From Archilochus colubris (lineage: Eukaryota; Chordata; Aves; Apodiformes; Trochilidae): DNA of 64,000 nt. The position numbers and the translations under genes were made by a program. The notes under the pieces are model-generated. The model saw only the letters and a program-made list of their open reading frames with translations, did no database searches and was not told the origin of the DNA. The first letter of the stretch is position 1. The number at the start of each line of letters is the position of its first letter. The stretch lies in NCBI GenBank assembly GCA_023079485.1, contig CM041084.1, forward strand, positions 67,861,709 to 67,925,708, read 5' to 3'. Below are positions 12,646 to 26,300 of the stretch, in pieces.

Positions 12646-13428
12646 TGTCACGGTTTAACACTGGCCCGGCAATTAAACCGAATAACAGACGCTCTCTATT
12701 AATCTCTCTCTCTCCTTGATAGAGAAAGGAGAGAGAATAAGGGAGAGAGACTTATGGGTTGGAAACTAAACTACACAACTTTAATGAAACAGTAATGATA
12801 AATAGGAAAAATTACTAAATATATACAAATATACAGGAAAATGGAAACCACATTCCTCTCCCCTCTCCCCCAATAACTCTCACGTCACCACCGAGGCTGT
12901 AGGGCAGCCCTGGGAAAGTCCAGGCTGGACTCCTGGAGTCGGCAGCAGTCGGGAACCGGAGGCAGGAACACACAGATATGGGCTGGCACGGATTAGGACC
13001 ACAGGCAGACGAACGGACAGGATCCTTCCAGGATGCCGGGTGAAGGAAGGGAAGCAGGAAAAGATCTGGCTCGGCCCACGTGATGCCTCAAATTTATACT
13101 GAGTGTGACGTATATGGGATGGAGTACTCTGTTTGGTCAATTCTGGCATCTATCTTGTCCGTTCCTCCCTAAAGGAGGGTTCAGGTGGGACCTCTTTACT
13201 CCTTCTGGAGGGCAAAATGTTTTCCTTAGAGCTGATAAGAGTCCTTGGCTCTGCATACCAGTCTCTAGCAGTAACTATAAACATCAAGTGTTATCAGTCC
13301 TAGAAGCGCACACACTGCATGAGAAACTTGCTGTTAATTTCAGCAAATGCAACTACTTACAAGGGACTTAGCTAAAAGCAAAAGTACAGAAACAGAAAAT
13401 CACCTTTATCCTGGCCCAAACCAGGACA
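12646..13428 (-). mobile_element. solo LTR, ERVL-like, with 5-bp target duplication
   Basis: 783 bp, beginning TGTCCTGGTTTGG on the minus strand and ending GTTTAAACCGTGACA-like, so it has TG...CA ends. It is flanked by the perfect 5-bp duplication CTATT (12641-12645 and 13429-13433), the size made by ERVL-type integrases. On the minus strand there is a TATAAAT box (plus 13092-13098) and an ATTAAA signal (plus 12780-12785) in the expected order. No internal viral genes are present, so the provirus has been reduced to one LTR by recombination. The perfect duplication and clear signals suggest a fairly recent insertion. Same orientation as the genes. Confidence 0.88.
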
Positions 13429-13433
13429 CTATT

Positions 13434-16400
13434 TCCAAGGAAATGGTTTTCTCATAAATTACTGGCTGAAAGGATAGAAAATGCTTTGAGCAAGCCAGAC
13501 ACAGGCTGTTATACATCCTGTGAAAGAGCTGAGAACAAGTGGGGCACTAGTCCTCCTGTCTGATCCTATAAAATAATTTTATTTGTCTGGTTACCTCTGA
13601 TGGTTCATGTTCTGGGAACAAAATGTTTCTAGCTATTGCATGGAAAAAAAAAAAAAAAAAAAAAAAGAAAAGGAAAAATAACATTTAAAATAGGTAGCTC
13701 TGTTCTTTTGCTGATGTGCCCCTGAGCACAGATTTCCCTTTCCCTCTTAAATGCCCTGTCAATTTTCTTTCCCTTTGGTGTTGCCCTATTTTTCCAGGAT
13801 GATCATTTCTGTAGACAGAAATTTGCATTTAATGTCAGCTTCTGGCAGCTGCTGCTGCTGGCAGGATTTCTCTTCGATAGCCACTCAGGGCTCTGGAGGG
13901 CATCACTTCTGCACAGCAGAACTTTGTCACTTGTGATCTATCTTCCCAGCTCCTGCAGCTTGGCTGCACTCTTAGTGCTGCCTGCATGGATTTGTTCCTT
14001 ATGGAGCTGAACAGCAGTGAAAAGGGTGATTCAAATGCCACTTCCCAGCTCACAAATCTTTTCCAAAACTTCTTGTGATGGACGGAACCGCAGAACAGTG
14101 AGATCTTTCAGTATGCTTATTGCATTGCAAAGATAGAGTATTCTTTTGACTCCTGGTTGGGTAGAAAATATTTATCTGCAATTTTTGTGCTTGCTCAGGT
14201 GGCAGAAAATCTAAAAAAGTCCTAATCAGTTATTGATATAGTGAGTGCCTCGAGATATGCTGGAACATCAGACAGAAATACTAATTCCAGGTCTCCAGAG
14301 GCATTAATTTCACTGACACATAGGATTGGAGCAGTGCTCCCATACAAGACACCATAGCTGTAAGTGCATTTGTAAACTGGATGTTTTGAGAAGGAGCTCA
14401 CTGCTCAGGGCAGTCAGGGCAGTAAAAGGCTTTAATAGCCGTGATCAGCCTCAGGTGTGGTCCCTTGCCACACCCTCTGCTCATGAGCCCACGAGCCTCA
14501 TTCCAGCTCAGAAGAGGGGTGTTGGTCCCTACCCCAGCTCTTGCTTGTTACAGCTGTATCTGTGTCTGCTTGGGATCCCCCCTGGTACTGTTGTAGACTT
14601 TACTTCTTGCTGCAGATTTGCTTCCTGAGTCCGTGTACACACTGATTTTCATCTTTTTTACTTTAGATATTTCTATGAAGTTCTGTATCCTGTTATTTTC
14701 ATGCCTGCTTTGGTATTTGGGCTCTTGTGCCTCTTGGATGTTGCGAGTTTGTCCCTGACAACATTTTCACGTTAGGACGTAACCTCATTGCTCCAGCTCC
14801 ACAAAGAGGTAAGATTTGGGTCCTTTTTGGTGAACTGCCAAATTCGGAACAAATGTGAAAATGCTGCTGGTTCTATACTTTGGTGTTGACCTTTCAAATC
14901 ACAAAGACTGAGTGGGTTTGGAATGATTTTTGAAGCTGTTAAATGTGGGGAGTAGCAGCATGTGTTTTTGTAGTAAGAGGCCTATTGAGCTGGAATATTG
15001 GCTAAGTTGAGAACAACCAAGCTCAGGTTGCAGAGAAAAGGATGCTTTGTTATAAGTGGAACAGCTAGCAGAAAAAGATCCTGGATACTTTGGTTCAAAG
15101 AACAATTCAGACTGATGAAGAAACTGAGACACAGATGGGTATTAAAGAATTATTGTCTTCATGTTTCCCTGTATTTTTCTTGTGCTAGTAAAGGATAGCT
15201 GACAGTCGGTTTAAGTAGTGTCTGCATAGCTTTTCTGTGTTCATGAATAACTGCATTACAAATCCCAAGTGTCCAAATGCACCTGGATTTTGACACATTT
15301 GACATGGACAAATGTGTCAATTTAAGGCAGTCTCATAATTTTAAAGTTGAACATGATCTGTATCCTAAGCAGAGACAGTATAATTTTTATTCAGTTTCAG
15401 GGCATTCTAGATGCAGAAACCTGAAATGGCTCAAAATACTCCAGTACAAAAGCGGAAGTGGCTTCTCCCCTTGGAGGCAGAAAGAGTAACATTTAGAAGA
15501 TAATTCTTGGTATGTTTACAGAAGAGGTTGTATCTATTTTAGGCGTCCTTTTTGGTGTCACATTTAGCTCTCCTACCTTGAGATGTGTGTGGGGCACACA
15601 GGGGTTCCAACCCTTCATTCAAGATCTAAGCAGTATTACTGGCTTGTTAAGGTGATTAGTATGGATTTTTGTCTCAAACAGCTCTCATCAAGCGTCTCTC
15701 TGAGCTCTGTAAGCTTTAATGCTTATTAGCTGATCGTATCTTAGCTCTGGCAGAGGTTTGTGCCTGTACTGGAGAGACAAGGAAACTGTGCTAAAGAGAA
15801 AGGAAGTTACTGACCTACTTAAGAGTCTCGGAGGAGTAGGAGAGGAGAGGGAAACCCCATGTCAGGAGTCTGGTCTCCTTTGTTTCATTCACGGTCAATA
15901 CTTCCTTCAGTGCAAAGATAGCTTCTAAGCCCTGCATCCTAGACCCCGCTTTGATCCTAACTTCCCACTTTACTTCCCCCTGGGAGCTGTACCAAATATA
16001 AATGTGAGAGCTGCACTTTCTCTAGTTTTTTGTTGGTGAGGAACAAATCGGCATCAGTCGTCTGACTCCTGCTGCTCATTGGTATGCTAGCAGGGAAGCC
16101 TGCAAGAAGCAGGATTCTGTAGCCTGTGAAGACTGGGATGAGGAAGGGGTGGAGAAAATGCTTAAAGGGCACTAGAATCCAGGGCAGATAGCCCTCCCGA
16201 GGGCTATTTAGCTCTGATGTGCCCTTGCTTGTGCTGGATGATTATTCTTCCTTGGTTTCCCTGTAGCTCCTTCTCACTATGCACAAAGCTGGGCATGTTT
16301 CAGAGACTCAGAATCTTACTCTGGTTTCCAGGAGTCTTCAAGGCCTCAAGAAGGTTTTAATTTGCTGTAGTATAATGATGAAAAATCTATTAGAGAAAAG

Positions 16401-19400
16401 CAATGAACAACATCACAAAACCATATTTAAAGGTGCTTGATTAGTCAGAGGCCAAGTTCTTGAGTATTACCTTTCCTTGGCAACTCGCCTCTGAGGAAGA
16501 GGAGCTATATGTTGCCAGCTCAGTTCAAAGCTCATGTACCAAATAACTGCAACAGCATCCTATCTCATTTTTTCATTCAGTGTAATTAACTGGTATTATT
16601 TAGCAACTATTTTGGAAGCAGTAAAGGTTCAGCAAAATTCTTAGCTGCTTGTACATTGTTGCAGGGAAGCAGTAAGAAAATTAACCCAATAAATTGCTCT
16701 GAATAACAGGGACTCTGATGCTCTCTGCATTTAAGAATTTTAGCACAGATTGGCTGCTGTGTAATGATGTCTGTACCTCTTGGCTGTTTGCTGTACTTGA
16801 GTGGTATTTGATCATTTGCTGCTATACAGTGTTCTAGCTTTGTCTCTGCAGAAAAAGCTCCTAGACTTGTTGCCTAGAGTAAAGAAGAAAGCCAAAGCAA
16901 GTGATTCCAAGGAATGCAAGAATTCTACATAGGGAACTAATCCTAAATTAGTGCTTTCTGTGAGCAGAACTCAACTGGCAATAAAACCACAATCTCAAGT
17001 CTTAAAGCTCTTATGCTCTTAAAATGAGAAAATGTAATGTTCTTGTGTGTAAGTGGCTTAGTTCACCTGCTGTACAAGTTCTTCAAGGAAAGACCATGAG
17101 AATGAAGTCTGCTGCTACAACCCATAGCCTTTTCTCCCTGGCTTACAGCTCACCTATGGTAATGAAAAATCTCTGTAAGGTTGCTGTCTTACTGCCACCT
17201 CTGCCCATGAGGCTGATACTGTGCCAGTTTGATGCAAATTACTGTTCTGTCCTTATTCTTTCTTCTTTTGCCATGAAGGGTATCTCATCTGCGTCACAAT
17301 ATATCTGTTTCTTCCTTGCTCCCATTAATTTCCTGCCTTTTTGATCTATCATGATAGGTAACTTTTAAAAATCAACTCCATCTTTGTTTTTTGGGGGGGG
17401 CGGTGGGGGTAGTAGATGAATTTAGCAAACTAGTAAGTTAATATTAGCTGATGTTTGTCTGCCATGTTTAACATTTCTGTAAATTTTTAGACTAGGGGGG
17501 ACCACTACCTCTTTTCTTTAGACCTCTTGTGGACCATTATCTTTCATAATTCACCTAGTGAACATTGTATGGACACCTACAGCTTTGTTTTTCACTATAT
17601 CCATCTCAAGAAAAAAGACCAATCTTAATAAAATATATCAAGAGTATCCACACACTCCTTCGGTATTTTATTCAAGTAGTGAACCATCCTTATTATTAAA
17701 ATATATGCCTGGCTGCACCTTCCAGGCATTGGATCCTATTAGGTGGTCTCCCACAATGTGCTGAATAACTCATAGTAACTTGTATTTTCTGCCCATGAAG
17801 CTGAATCTTCTGTGATTCAGTTCTGTAAAGAGGCTGTCTCTAGCTTTCACTTTTGTGGTGGTTTTCTATACCATCTACAAAGTCACCTAAACTATGAATA
17901 CTAGTCTAGAGTTGGACTTGGTATCATCAAAACTAAAATGGCCTGCATTTCCTACATCCCACTCTAAAGATCTAGGGCTGCCCTATGCCTAAGTCCTGTT
18001 CTGAGATGCTTCATGTTTGTCCTCTGCATCCTTGTTGTTGTTGCAGAACATAACATCCAAGCTTGCTTTCTTTAATAGAGAAAAAGTAAAGAATATAGGT
18101 ATGCCCATGTAAATGATCACAATTCATTCTGTGCACCTGAAATGGAGATCTTATGAGAGAAAAATGGCATGTTATGTAAAGACTATAGGTATGTGAGACT
18201 TAAAAGCAAATGGGGATAGGGAATTGATGTAGCAAAATGGAGGAACCAACCTTACTGGAACACAAACTGACTTTGCAGACCTGTTCAGGAGCCTGTTTCA
18301 TGAAGTAATATAGTAGCTAGTGGTGGTAACTCTCTGTGGACTGTCACAGAGGAGGAGACTGCCCCACCCCAGGTATTTCTCTATCTCTCTCTCATCATTC
18401 TTGATAATGTCTTTTACCTGTCTACTATACTCTAGATCTTATAGAAAATTGAGCATGTTGGCAAATCAAAACAAGAATGCAGTGTGATAAATTCTGAGGA
18501 ATTCAAAGTGTAATATTACTATGCCATATACTGATTCCTTTAAATTGAGGCTAGCTTGGATTGTAAGTAAGTATTGGTTTTAGCATACGCTAAAATTAAA
18601 CACATAAATGCTCCACTATCTCATTCGATCCCACACTCTTTGTGTTGATTTCCTTAAGCTCTCTCTCTCTGGGGCCATTTCCACTATTGCCTTGTGCTAA
18701 TTAGGCTTAAAGAAGACACATATGATGATAGCTATGATTCCAGTTTCATTTTGCTTCTAGTAAAAGGTTGCTGTATCAAAGAGCAGATGTCTATTCTAAC
18801 TACACTTCTACTAAATGTTACCTGTTTTTACAGTAACCAAAATCTAATGAACACTTGATGCTTTTTCTCTAGCATAAAGAATTAGCTGGTCTAAAACATC
18901 TGCTGGATATATTTATAGATTTGATGGAAGTAGGAGGTGTCATCCTTCATAAGAAGAGGTTGACATAATTATTCTTAGGGCATAAAAATTTACAGTTCAG
19001 TAATTCTTCTCTCCTAGATCTTGCACACTGAGATTATGTCAATACTAGTAAATCAGAGTGGCAATGGACATTTCCATGTACTTGGAGAACTATCACCTAC
19101 ACTACAGAGCTGTTCCAGCATTCCCTGACACAGCCTCAGTGCCATGAAACATCTCTTGCACAGTATTTTGGAAGTTTATGGCATGCCAGTTAACCTCAGC
19201 ACCCTGGAACATTCCAAGACAGGTTTACCAGTATAAATGCACTCTAAGAGATTCAGAAACTAGTAATGCTCTGAGTCTCTAGAATGAGTAGTAGAATGAG
19301 TCTTCTGTCATGTGGTAGAATGGCACCTTCCCCTTCCCAAAGCTCTTGTATTCCTAAGTTTTTACTTTGGATGGCATGATGATTGTATTCTTCTTTTTTT

Positions 19401-19541
19401 TGTCACTGTTTCATGTAGCAGATGAGAAACCCATAATGTAAAATTTTTCTATCAAGCAATGTAAAAATCTAACGCAATATTTGTGTGAAAGAAGAGTATT
19501 TAATGCTTTATAGAATTGCAAAGCCCAAAACAGTTTTTGCT
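13434..19541. other. BPHL-RIPK1 spacer, about 6 kb, no gene seen
   Basis: A run of 23 A at 13644-13666, a G-rich patch at 17391-17410 and short CT runs near 18375 and 18661 are the only simple sequences noted. Open frames are short, are not supported by splice sites and match no family I know. The right end should hold distal RIPK1 3' UTR or downstream sequence. Confidence 0.5.
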
Positions 19542-20096
19542 TTTATTCACCCACTATGGGCATCTGTATTTAATCAACATTATAAAAAGAATTAAAAAAT
19601 ATCATATTGACATAGAGAAATCTGGGATATTACCCTTGTAATATTGGCACTTCTGGCAAAATGTATGAGTTGATTTTATTTTCTGTCCAAGTTCTTCAAG
19701 GACTGAGTTGGTCTTTGACATATTTTTACTGATACATTAGCTTTGCTGAAATGTCATGTGTTTCTACAGAACTGAACAAGGATACCAACATGTTTCGAGA
19801 TACTATCTAGAAACTTTGTATGACACAGTCTTCCTGAACTGATATTATTATTGCATTTGGTTGTTATTATCTTCACTTATTTTATCAGAAGAAAGGTGCT
19901 TATCTTGTTTTTTCTTCTGAAAGACTAATTATCTTGACATACACATTTAGATTTGCTGTAGGTATTCACTGAAAACTGCTTGGCAGGAAAAACGTATTCC
20001 AAAAAGAGTTCCAGAAAGTTTGTTCAGAATTATTACTTGTTTTTGTAAGGTCTTCAGAAAAAAAAAATACACTCATTTTTTCTCTCTTCTGTCAAC
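19542..20096 (-). terminator. RIPK1: RIPK1 3' UTR with candidate polyadenylation signals
   Basis: Sequence following the RIPK1 stop codon. On the minus strand AATAAA occurs at plus 19675-19680 (about 420 nt after the stop) and at plus 19542-19547 (about 550 nt after). Either could end the transcript; no transcript data are available, and the UTR could be longer. Confidence 0.35.
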
Positions 20097-20383
20097 TTAC
20101 TCCTCATTGATTTGCATCAAGCTCGTAAGGAGATCCAGTCTTCGGCAGCCAAAGAGAGCTTTGGCAAGCTTTCCAACAGTAGCACCTTTGGAGCCTTCCC
20201 TCATTACCCACTTAAGCAGCATTTGGTAAACTTTTTCTTTTAGACCATCCCGTTCATAGTCGTGATCAATTTCATCAATCTCAGGATCACAGAAGCCCAA
20301 TTTACGAGCACAGTGCTTCCACTGTTTAGCCAACATATCTCTCACTAGATTCAGATGTTTCTCAGTCAAGACAGTAGTATCAT
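20097..20383 (-). CDS. RIPK1: RIPK1 last coding exon, death domain (residues 594-688)
   Basis: Acceptor TTTGCAG, stop TAA at 20099-20097; 287 nt. Encodes the six-helix death domain with [29 protein letters not shown] and [11 protein letters not shown], used to bind TNFR1, TRADD and FADD. Confidence 0.97.
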
Positions 20384-23300
20384 CTGCAAAAAGGAGAGTG
20401 AAAAAAAAAAAAGGCATTTTTCAATGTTTCTTCTGCTCCTTATACTCCCTCACTTGTCCTCCCCAACTATTCATTGGTAATATCTGGAGACAGATTTGTA
20501 GTGATAAGAGTCAGAAGTGGGTTCCATAGAGGCAGCTTTACCCAGCCATGCCAGAAAAGAAATTCTCAGTCTGTAAATGTATATTCAAAGATCAGTTCCT
20601 GGACTTGCTTTTTGATTTGAAGCCATCATAGTTTGTCACTTAACTCTGCAAAATTGGAAAGCTCCTGGAGCCTGTGCACAGCTGAATGTTGCCTGTATGA
20701 TAGGTTTTAGTTTTGGGATGCTATTAATTTGTTTACTTAGGAATACACATGGATAGTTTAGTTGAGTATTGGCCTATGAAAAATAAATAACATTACGAAA
20801 TATTCCAATTTCTACCTAAATGAAGCAGTTGTGGCCCCAAGCCTGTCAGTGTTGAAGAGGTCATGAAACTACAGGAAATATGAGGCATGTAGTATGAGAG
20901 AACAGTTATTAGCACAAACCCTTCTTGTTTTGTTTCATCCACTCTTAAGTGTGTAGTAGAAAGTGGCTCAAACATTTTTCTTAGGTATCAGAGGGAGAAA
21001 GCTGTACCAGATAAATAAATGGGGAGAATACATGAAGAGTAGGGAGATATTTCTCTTACCAAATATACCTGTTGCTTCATAAATCGCGTAAGTTTCATCT
21101 GTCACAACAGAAGAAGTGCTGATGTGTGGACTGTTGTCTTCAACCTTCATGTGATTGTAGGATCCAATTTGAATTCCAGAACTGTTACTTATGTTGTACT
21201 TGATGGAATCATCTGTATGAGGGCAATTCATAGAATTTTACAAGCAGCTGTATATGGTTTGAAATGTCAAAAAGTAATATAAGGAGGCAGAAGGCTTTGC
21301 TAATCAGGGAAGTGATTAAATGGTTATACTGTATTTAATGTATAAATGGCCACTTACTGGCAACTGTGAGCATATTTTCATTATGCAGTGTGACATAAAT
21401 GTACTTGAGTGAAAGCCCATCCAAGCTGGTGCTATGAAAAAGTGCCAGAACCAAACCTTAGTGTTGGTAGCTACAAGACTGTAAATAGTGTTCCCTGTGC
21501 TTTAGGGATGTGTAGAAGCAGCTTTGCTTTTGTTGGCAAATGGTTTCAGGAGATTACTTGAAAGTGCTTTTTGCTTAAATGTTGAAGCCTTTCTTCTGTC
21601 TCCCAGATTTACTTTTCATAGATGTAAGGTTCAGGCTTACAGTTATGAATTCAAAGTTCTGTGAGACTACAGAAAATAATTTCTAGTTGCTCATAAGGTT
21701 TCTATACACCATGTTATACTATGCTGTCTTGAAGTCACCTCTCTGATTGACAGTGTTTATCATCCTCGCTACCTAGGAATATATTCTTCAGTCTTACCTA
21801 TTTTCACAATGAACTACTTGCTCAGTGTTTGTTTCACCAACATTTATCTTTACTTGTTTTGTGGTTTTTTGGTTGTTTTTTTTTTCCCCCAGTATTCTGT
21901 ACTTCCAGTTCTCAGGCAAGAGTAGAATGTTTTCTGAGATATCCTCACAAAAAAAACCCTGTTCCCTTATTTTAAGGCTTGAATCCTCAGCAACAAGTTA
22001 ACAGGTATTTGCACCGATTGCACAGCTAAATTGTGTACACCTGTGTTTGCATCTGTAGTTTGCTGTATGTGATAATTTAAACACCTAATTTGGTATCTTT
22101 TGCTTACACACTTGTCCCATTTTCATACATAACATGAAATTGACTATTCCAGTCATCTTAGGCGGTAGCAGTTTTCTCTTGACAATGTTTTCTGAACTCT
22201 GTTTGGATAGTCAATCACTGAATGTTCTAATTCCAGTTTAAATGGTAAATAATGGGTCTAAAATTGAAATACACAAAAGGAATGGATTTTATGTCTCAAA
22301 ATAGTAGGATTTTTGCATCCTTCCTTTTTTTGAGCTGAAGGAAATTTCTTCAGATTTTTAACTAAAAAAGAAGAAAAAATTCAGGTCTGCTATTTTCTGG
22401 TCACAAAATTAATCTAGCACAAGAGGTACAAATGATTTGTCCATTTTAACTGTAAAAGTTACTGTTCTTTAAATTTCCTTTCCCAAGCCTCTACACTCTG
22501 CTTGCTTATCATGTTTGGGTGATCATCTAAGGACTCTAAAAGATGTATAGTCAAGAAGACAGAAACCTGCTGTTTCAAGTTTTCTTTGCAGTTGTAAACC
22601 ACTTACAAATTGGACAAGCCTTGAAAGGGTTAATTAGAGGGTTCAGGTTACCACAGCAACACGATTTAAAAGGAGCAAATATTAACAGGTCCTGAAGGAC
22701 AGGACAGAATTTCAGGAGTTTAAGAGAGTTGAACTGTAGACACCTGTGCCCCAAGGAATGCTGATCAGCACAAAGCCTGCAGCTAGAGCTTTGCATTACA
22801 AATCCAGAGAAAGGAAGGACAGGTGCCCCAAATGCATGTGTGATTCTGGAGCTGGGTCAAGTCACAGCAACTTGACTTCTAATCTAAGAAAATAACCGGT
22901 TTAGGTTTATGGGGGATCTTATAATGTCTTCATGTTTGTAAAAGCTCTTTCGTGTAAAACCTGTTGTCCTTGATCCACCAAGTACACTTTTAACAGTATG
23001 TACAGGTCCTGCTAGAGACATAAACTAGTTTTACATACCAATACTGTTAACTTTCAGCTGTGCTTAGAGGTATTAAGCAATAACAAGTTATTTCCAGTTT
23101 TTGTGCTTTGCTGGCCAGGGTGCAAGGCACAGCCTGTTGGCTGTCAGGACAGATGAAGGCTACAGCACTTACCTGTGCTTACGTTGGGTGCAGTAGGACA
23201 ATAGGCAAAAGTTGCCCTTGTGAAAGAAGTGGACTCCTTGCTACCTAAAAAACCCAGGGAAAACCAAACCATGTCAAAAGCATTATACAAATAAAAATTA

Positions 23301-26300
23301 GTGTTGTATCCGTAACAGTATGAGTACATAGCTTGTGCTCTTAAATACAAAGAGATGAGAAGTTTTTAACAGGATTGTATCTCCTTGAGTAATTCTAGCA
23401 ATGACCTGATGGTTTTCCTCAGTGACTAATAGCCTTAACCACACGTGAATCCTGGTGAGGGCAGTGGGCTTCCATGAGACTGCATAAATACCTGCCTAGT
23501 GGATGGCAGTGTGGGGTCGCAGTGCACCACAGGTATTGACTGAGCTGCCTCGGATCTGGGATTCAAATTGGAAAAACTCCAAACTTCCAAGTCAGCACCT
23601 ACTGCTTACTGCTGAGACAACTGCAGATTGTATCAGCAGACTGTAGACTAGATGTAGAAAAGACATGGGATGCCAGTGTATCTTCGCTGGTGGCAGCAGT
23701 GTCAGGCAGAAATGTAAGTTTGTGCCCAGGACATTAATCAATTTGGATGCCCACAAATGAGCTCTGCAATTCATGATGGGGCAGTAAGAATGACTGGGTT
23801 ACAGTTACCTGACAATTCAGTGGAAGAGCTGGAGTGCAGCTCTTCTGCATCTCAGCCTGATACCTGCCACACTAACGCATGTGGCCTCCCTTTAATAAAT
23901 GTCCTTTTTTTCTTTCAAGCACAAGATTTTACTTTATCAGTGATGTTGACACATCTAATCTCTGCTTTCTGATGTAGCAGCTCTCAGATTCATTTTAGGA
24001 AATAAACTCACATAAACAACTAATCACAGCCTCTGCATAAATAATTTAGCAGAGTAACACCTTTATGGCATTCTGCCTGTAAACAGCTAGGCATCCTTGA
24101 TTTCCTTGTGACATGAGCTGGAAAACAATGCCACACTAAAAATATCCAATATTTAGTAGGAGCAGGCTGATGTATGTGTTACCTCTGGTTTCTAAAGTTA
24201 TTTAATAGGCCTTTAGTTCCCATTTATTGCCTTTAGCTCCCATTTATTTATGCTTCTTGTCAATGCTCAGTGCTCTCTTCCTTCTTTGTATCCATACCTT
24301 TCTACTCCATAGCTCAATAGCAAATACTGACAGAAGCTGCCTGTCAGCACCAGAGCTCTCTGGTAGAAACCCATTAAGAGCCTTAGCTGCCTGTTGGCTT
24401 CCTAAACTCAGGAGTCTCTTACTTTGGCTGCAAATCAAGGTAAAAATACCCATCCACATTCTGAAATGCTACAAATGTTGTTTCTGCACAAGCAGAACCT
24501 ACCAGTATGAATGTTACATTTTTGAGAGTCAAAAGTTTTCCTTTGTTTTCCTAGAATGATTGGTAGCAGCTCCTGGTTTTGGCAGCTGCTGTAGTAGTAT
24601 CTTCTGTCTGCTGGCTGAGTAGCTGAAGAGTTAGGCACTGGGTCTGATGACCCTCTATTTCACTGGTGCTTTAGAGAAGGTTCACTTCAAGTTAGCAGCT
24701 TGAAAGCAACATAATGGAGTCAAACCTAGAGTGTTTTCATGACCTGGATCAACTTCAACTAAACAAAGAAACTTCATGGAATAAATTCACCTTTGCTGTC
24801 CCACAGGTCACTGTTAGCAATAAGCAGGTTGTTGTTACATAAACTACAAAACATTCCTGGCCACTTCATGTTTAGTGAACAAGTGTGTCTTCAGAAACAT
24901 AGGTGTTGGGGGGGAGGGATCTTACCTGTATCGTTGTCTGTGCTCTTTGGGTACCAGTTTACACTGGTCTGTGATTGCAGGTTTGGGCCAGATTCAGGTA
25001 CAGCAAGTTTACTTATGCTTAAGGCACTGACTGAAGATGATCTATAATGACCCTCCGTGTTTCCTATTTGAAGACTGTTAGGGTCTGAGCCATGAAAATA
25101 ATCAACATCCCCTAGTTTTGGTGCTGTTCCAGCTGGCTGTGGCCAAAAATATGGATTTACGTTAGCTCCTGTTTTTTCAGCTCTTGGATACAGTTCACTC
25201 CATTGAGGAGTAGGAGAAAATTTTGCAAATGGATCGTTGGAAACTCTTCGTTTTCTTTCTTCTTCTCTCATTTCAGGGGTGTATCTTACAGGTGAAACTG
25301 CTTTATCCATCCAGCTCCCATATTTATGGTAGTTGTATTCATGCTGAAGTTTTCTTTCCAGATTATCAGCAGATGAAAATGATGTCTCACAGCTCTCAAC
25401 AGGCTGGTTCTCAGGAGCGGCAGCAAACAAGGCTTCATTAATCTGACTGGTCCTGGGACCTTGAGAGCTGTGTAGAGAATTAGGCTGATCTGAAAGGGAG
25501 GAAAATTAAATATTTGAAATACATTGAAGTGCAAACATGCAACTTGTGATGACACTAGAATCTAGTTATCTACCTTTAATATTATGGTAATATATAAAAA
25601 GTGAAAATACAACACTACTTCCAGCATAAGCTGTGTTTTATTTTATAAAATACCCTTACTGGGAAGTAGTATAGATTTTTTTTCTAGGAAGTACAGGCTT
25701 GTCTAAGCTTTTGGTGTCAAAATCTGACTTAATCAAGTGGTACTGGAATTCACTACATACTCTGCTTACACTGACATCAAGTTCTCAACCACTGAAACAA
25801 ATAGTTCCTAGGGTCTGGTTTAATAGTGTGTCTTCATCAGTATTAACTGGAGTTTAATCAGAGTAAAACTGAAAGGTAACAGGATGGAAAATAACACCCT
25901 TGTAACAGCTGTTACTTTATGCAGCATAAATAATTTGTCATTAAACTCATGTTTGCACATTATTATGTAAAATATCTTGTCTGGGTATTTTGTCACTAAT
26001 TGTTTTTGTCTAGTTTACTCTTCATAATCCTGAAGAATAATTTTTTACAAGTAACGTCTACTATACGAAATAGTCTGTGTCATCTACATGTTTCAAAATC
26101 ATTCTCACTGTCACAGAAAGCTCTACTTCAGTCTTGAACTAGATTGAGTTATGTTCTGGATCACACTGCAGCATTACAAGACTAAACAAAAATATAAAAA
26201 TCTGCTTGTTCTTTTGTTTTTAAGGATAGGACTACAACTGTTTTCTTAAAGTTTCACAGTTGTCTAGAAAACATTGTACATTGTCAAAAGCAAGGGACTT

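Noticed and set aside
22571..22800. Slightly GC-richer patch in RIPK1 intron 9 considered as an extra exon
   Set aside because: The phases of exons 9 and 10 already join perfectly, and the frame here lacks good flanking splice sites and any similarity to RIPK1.
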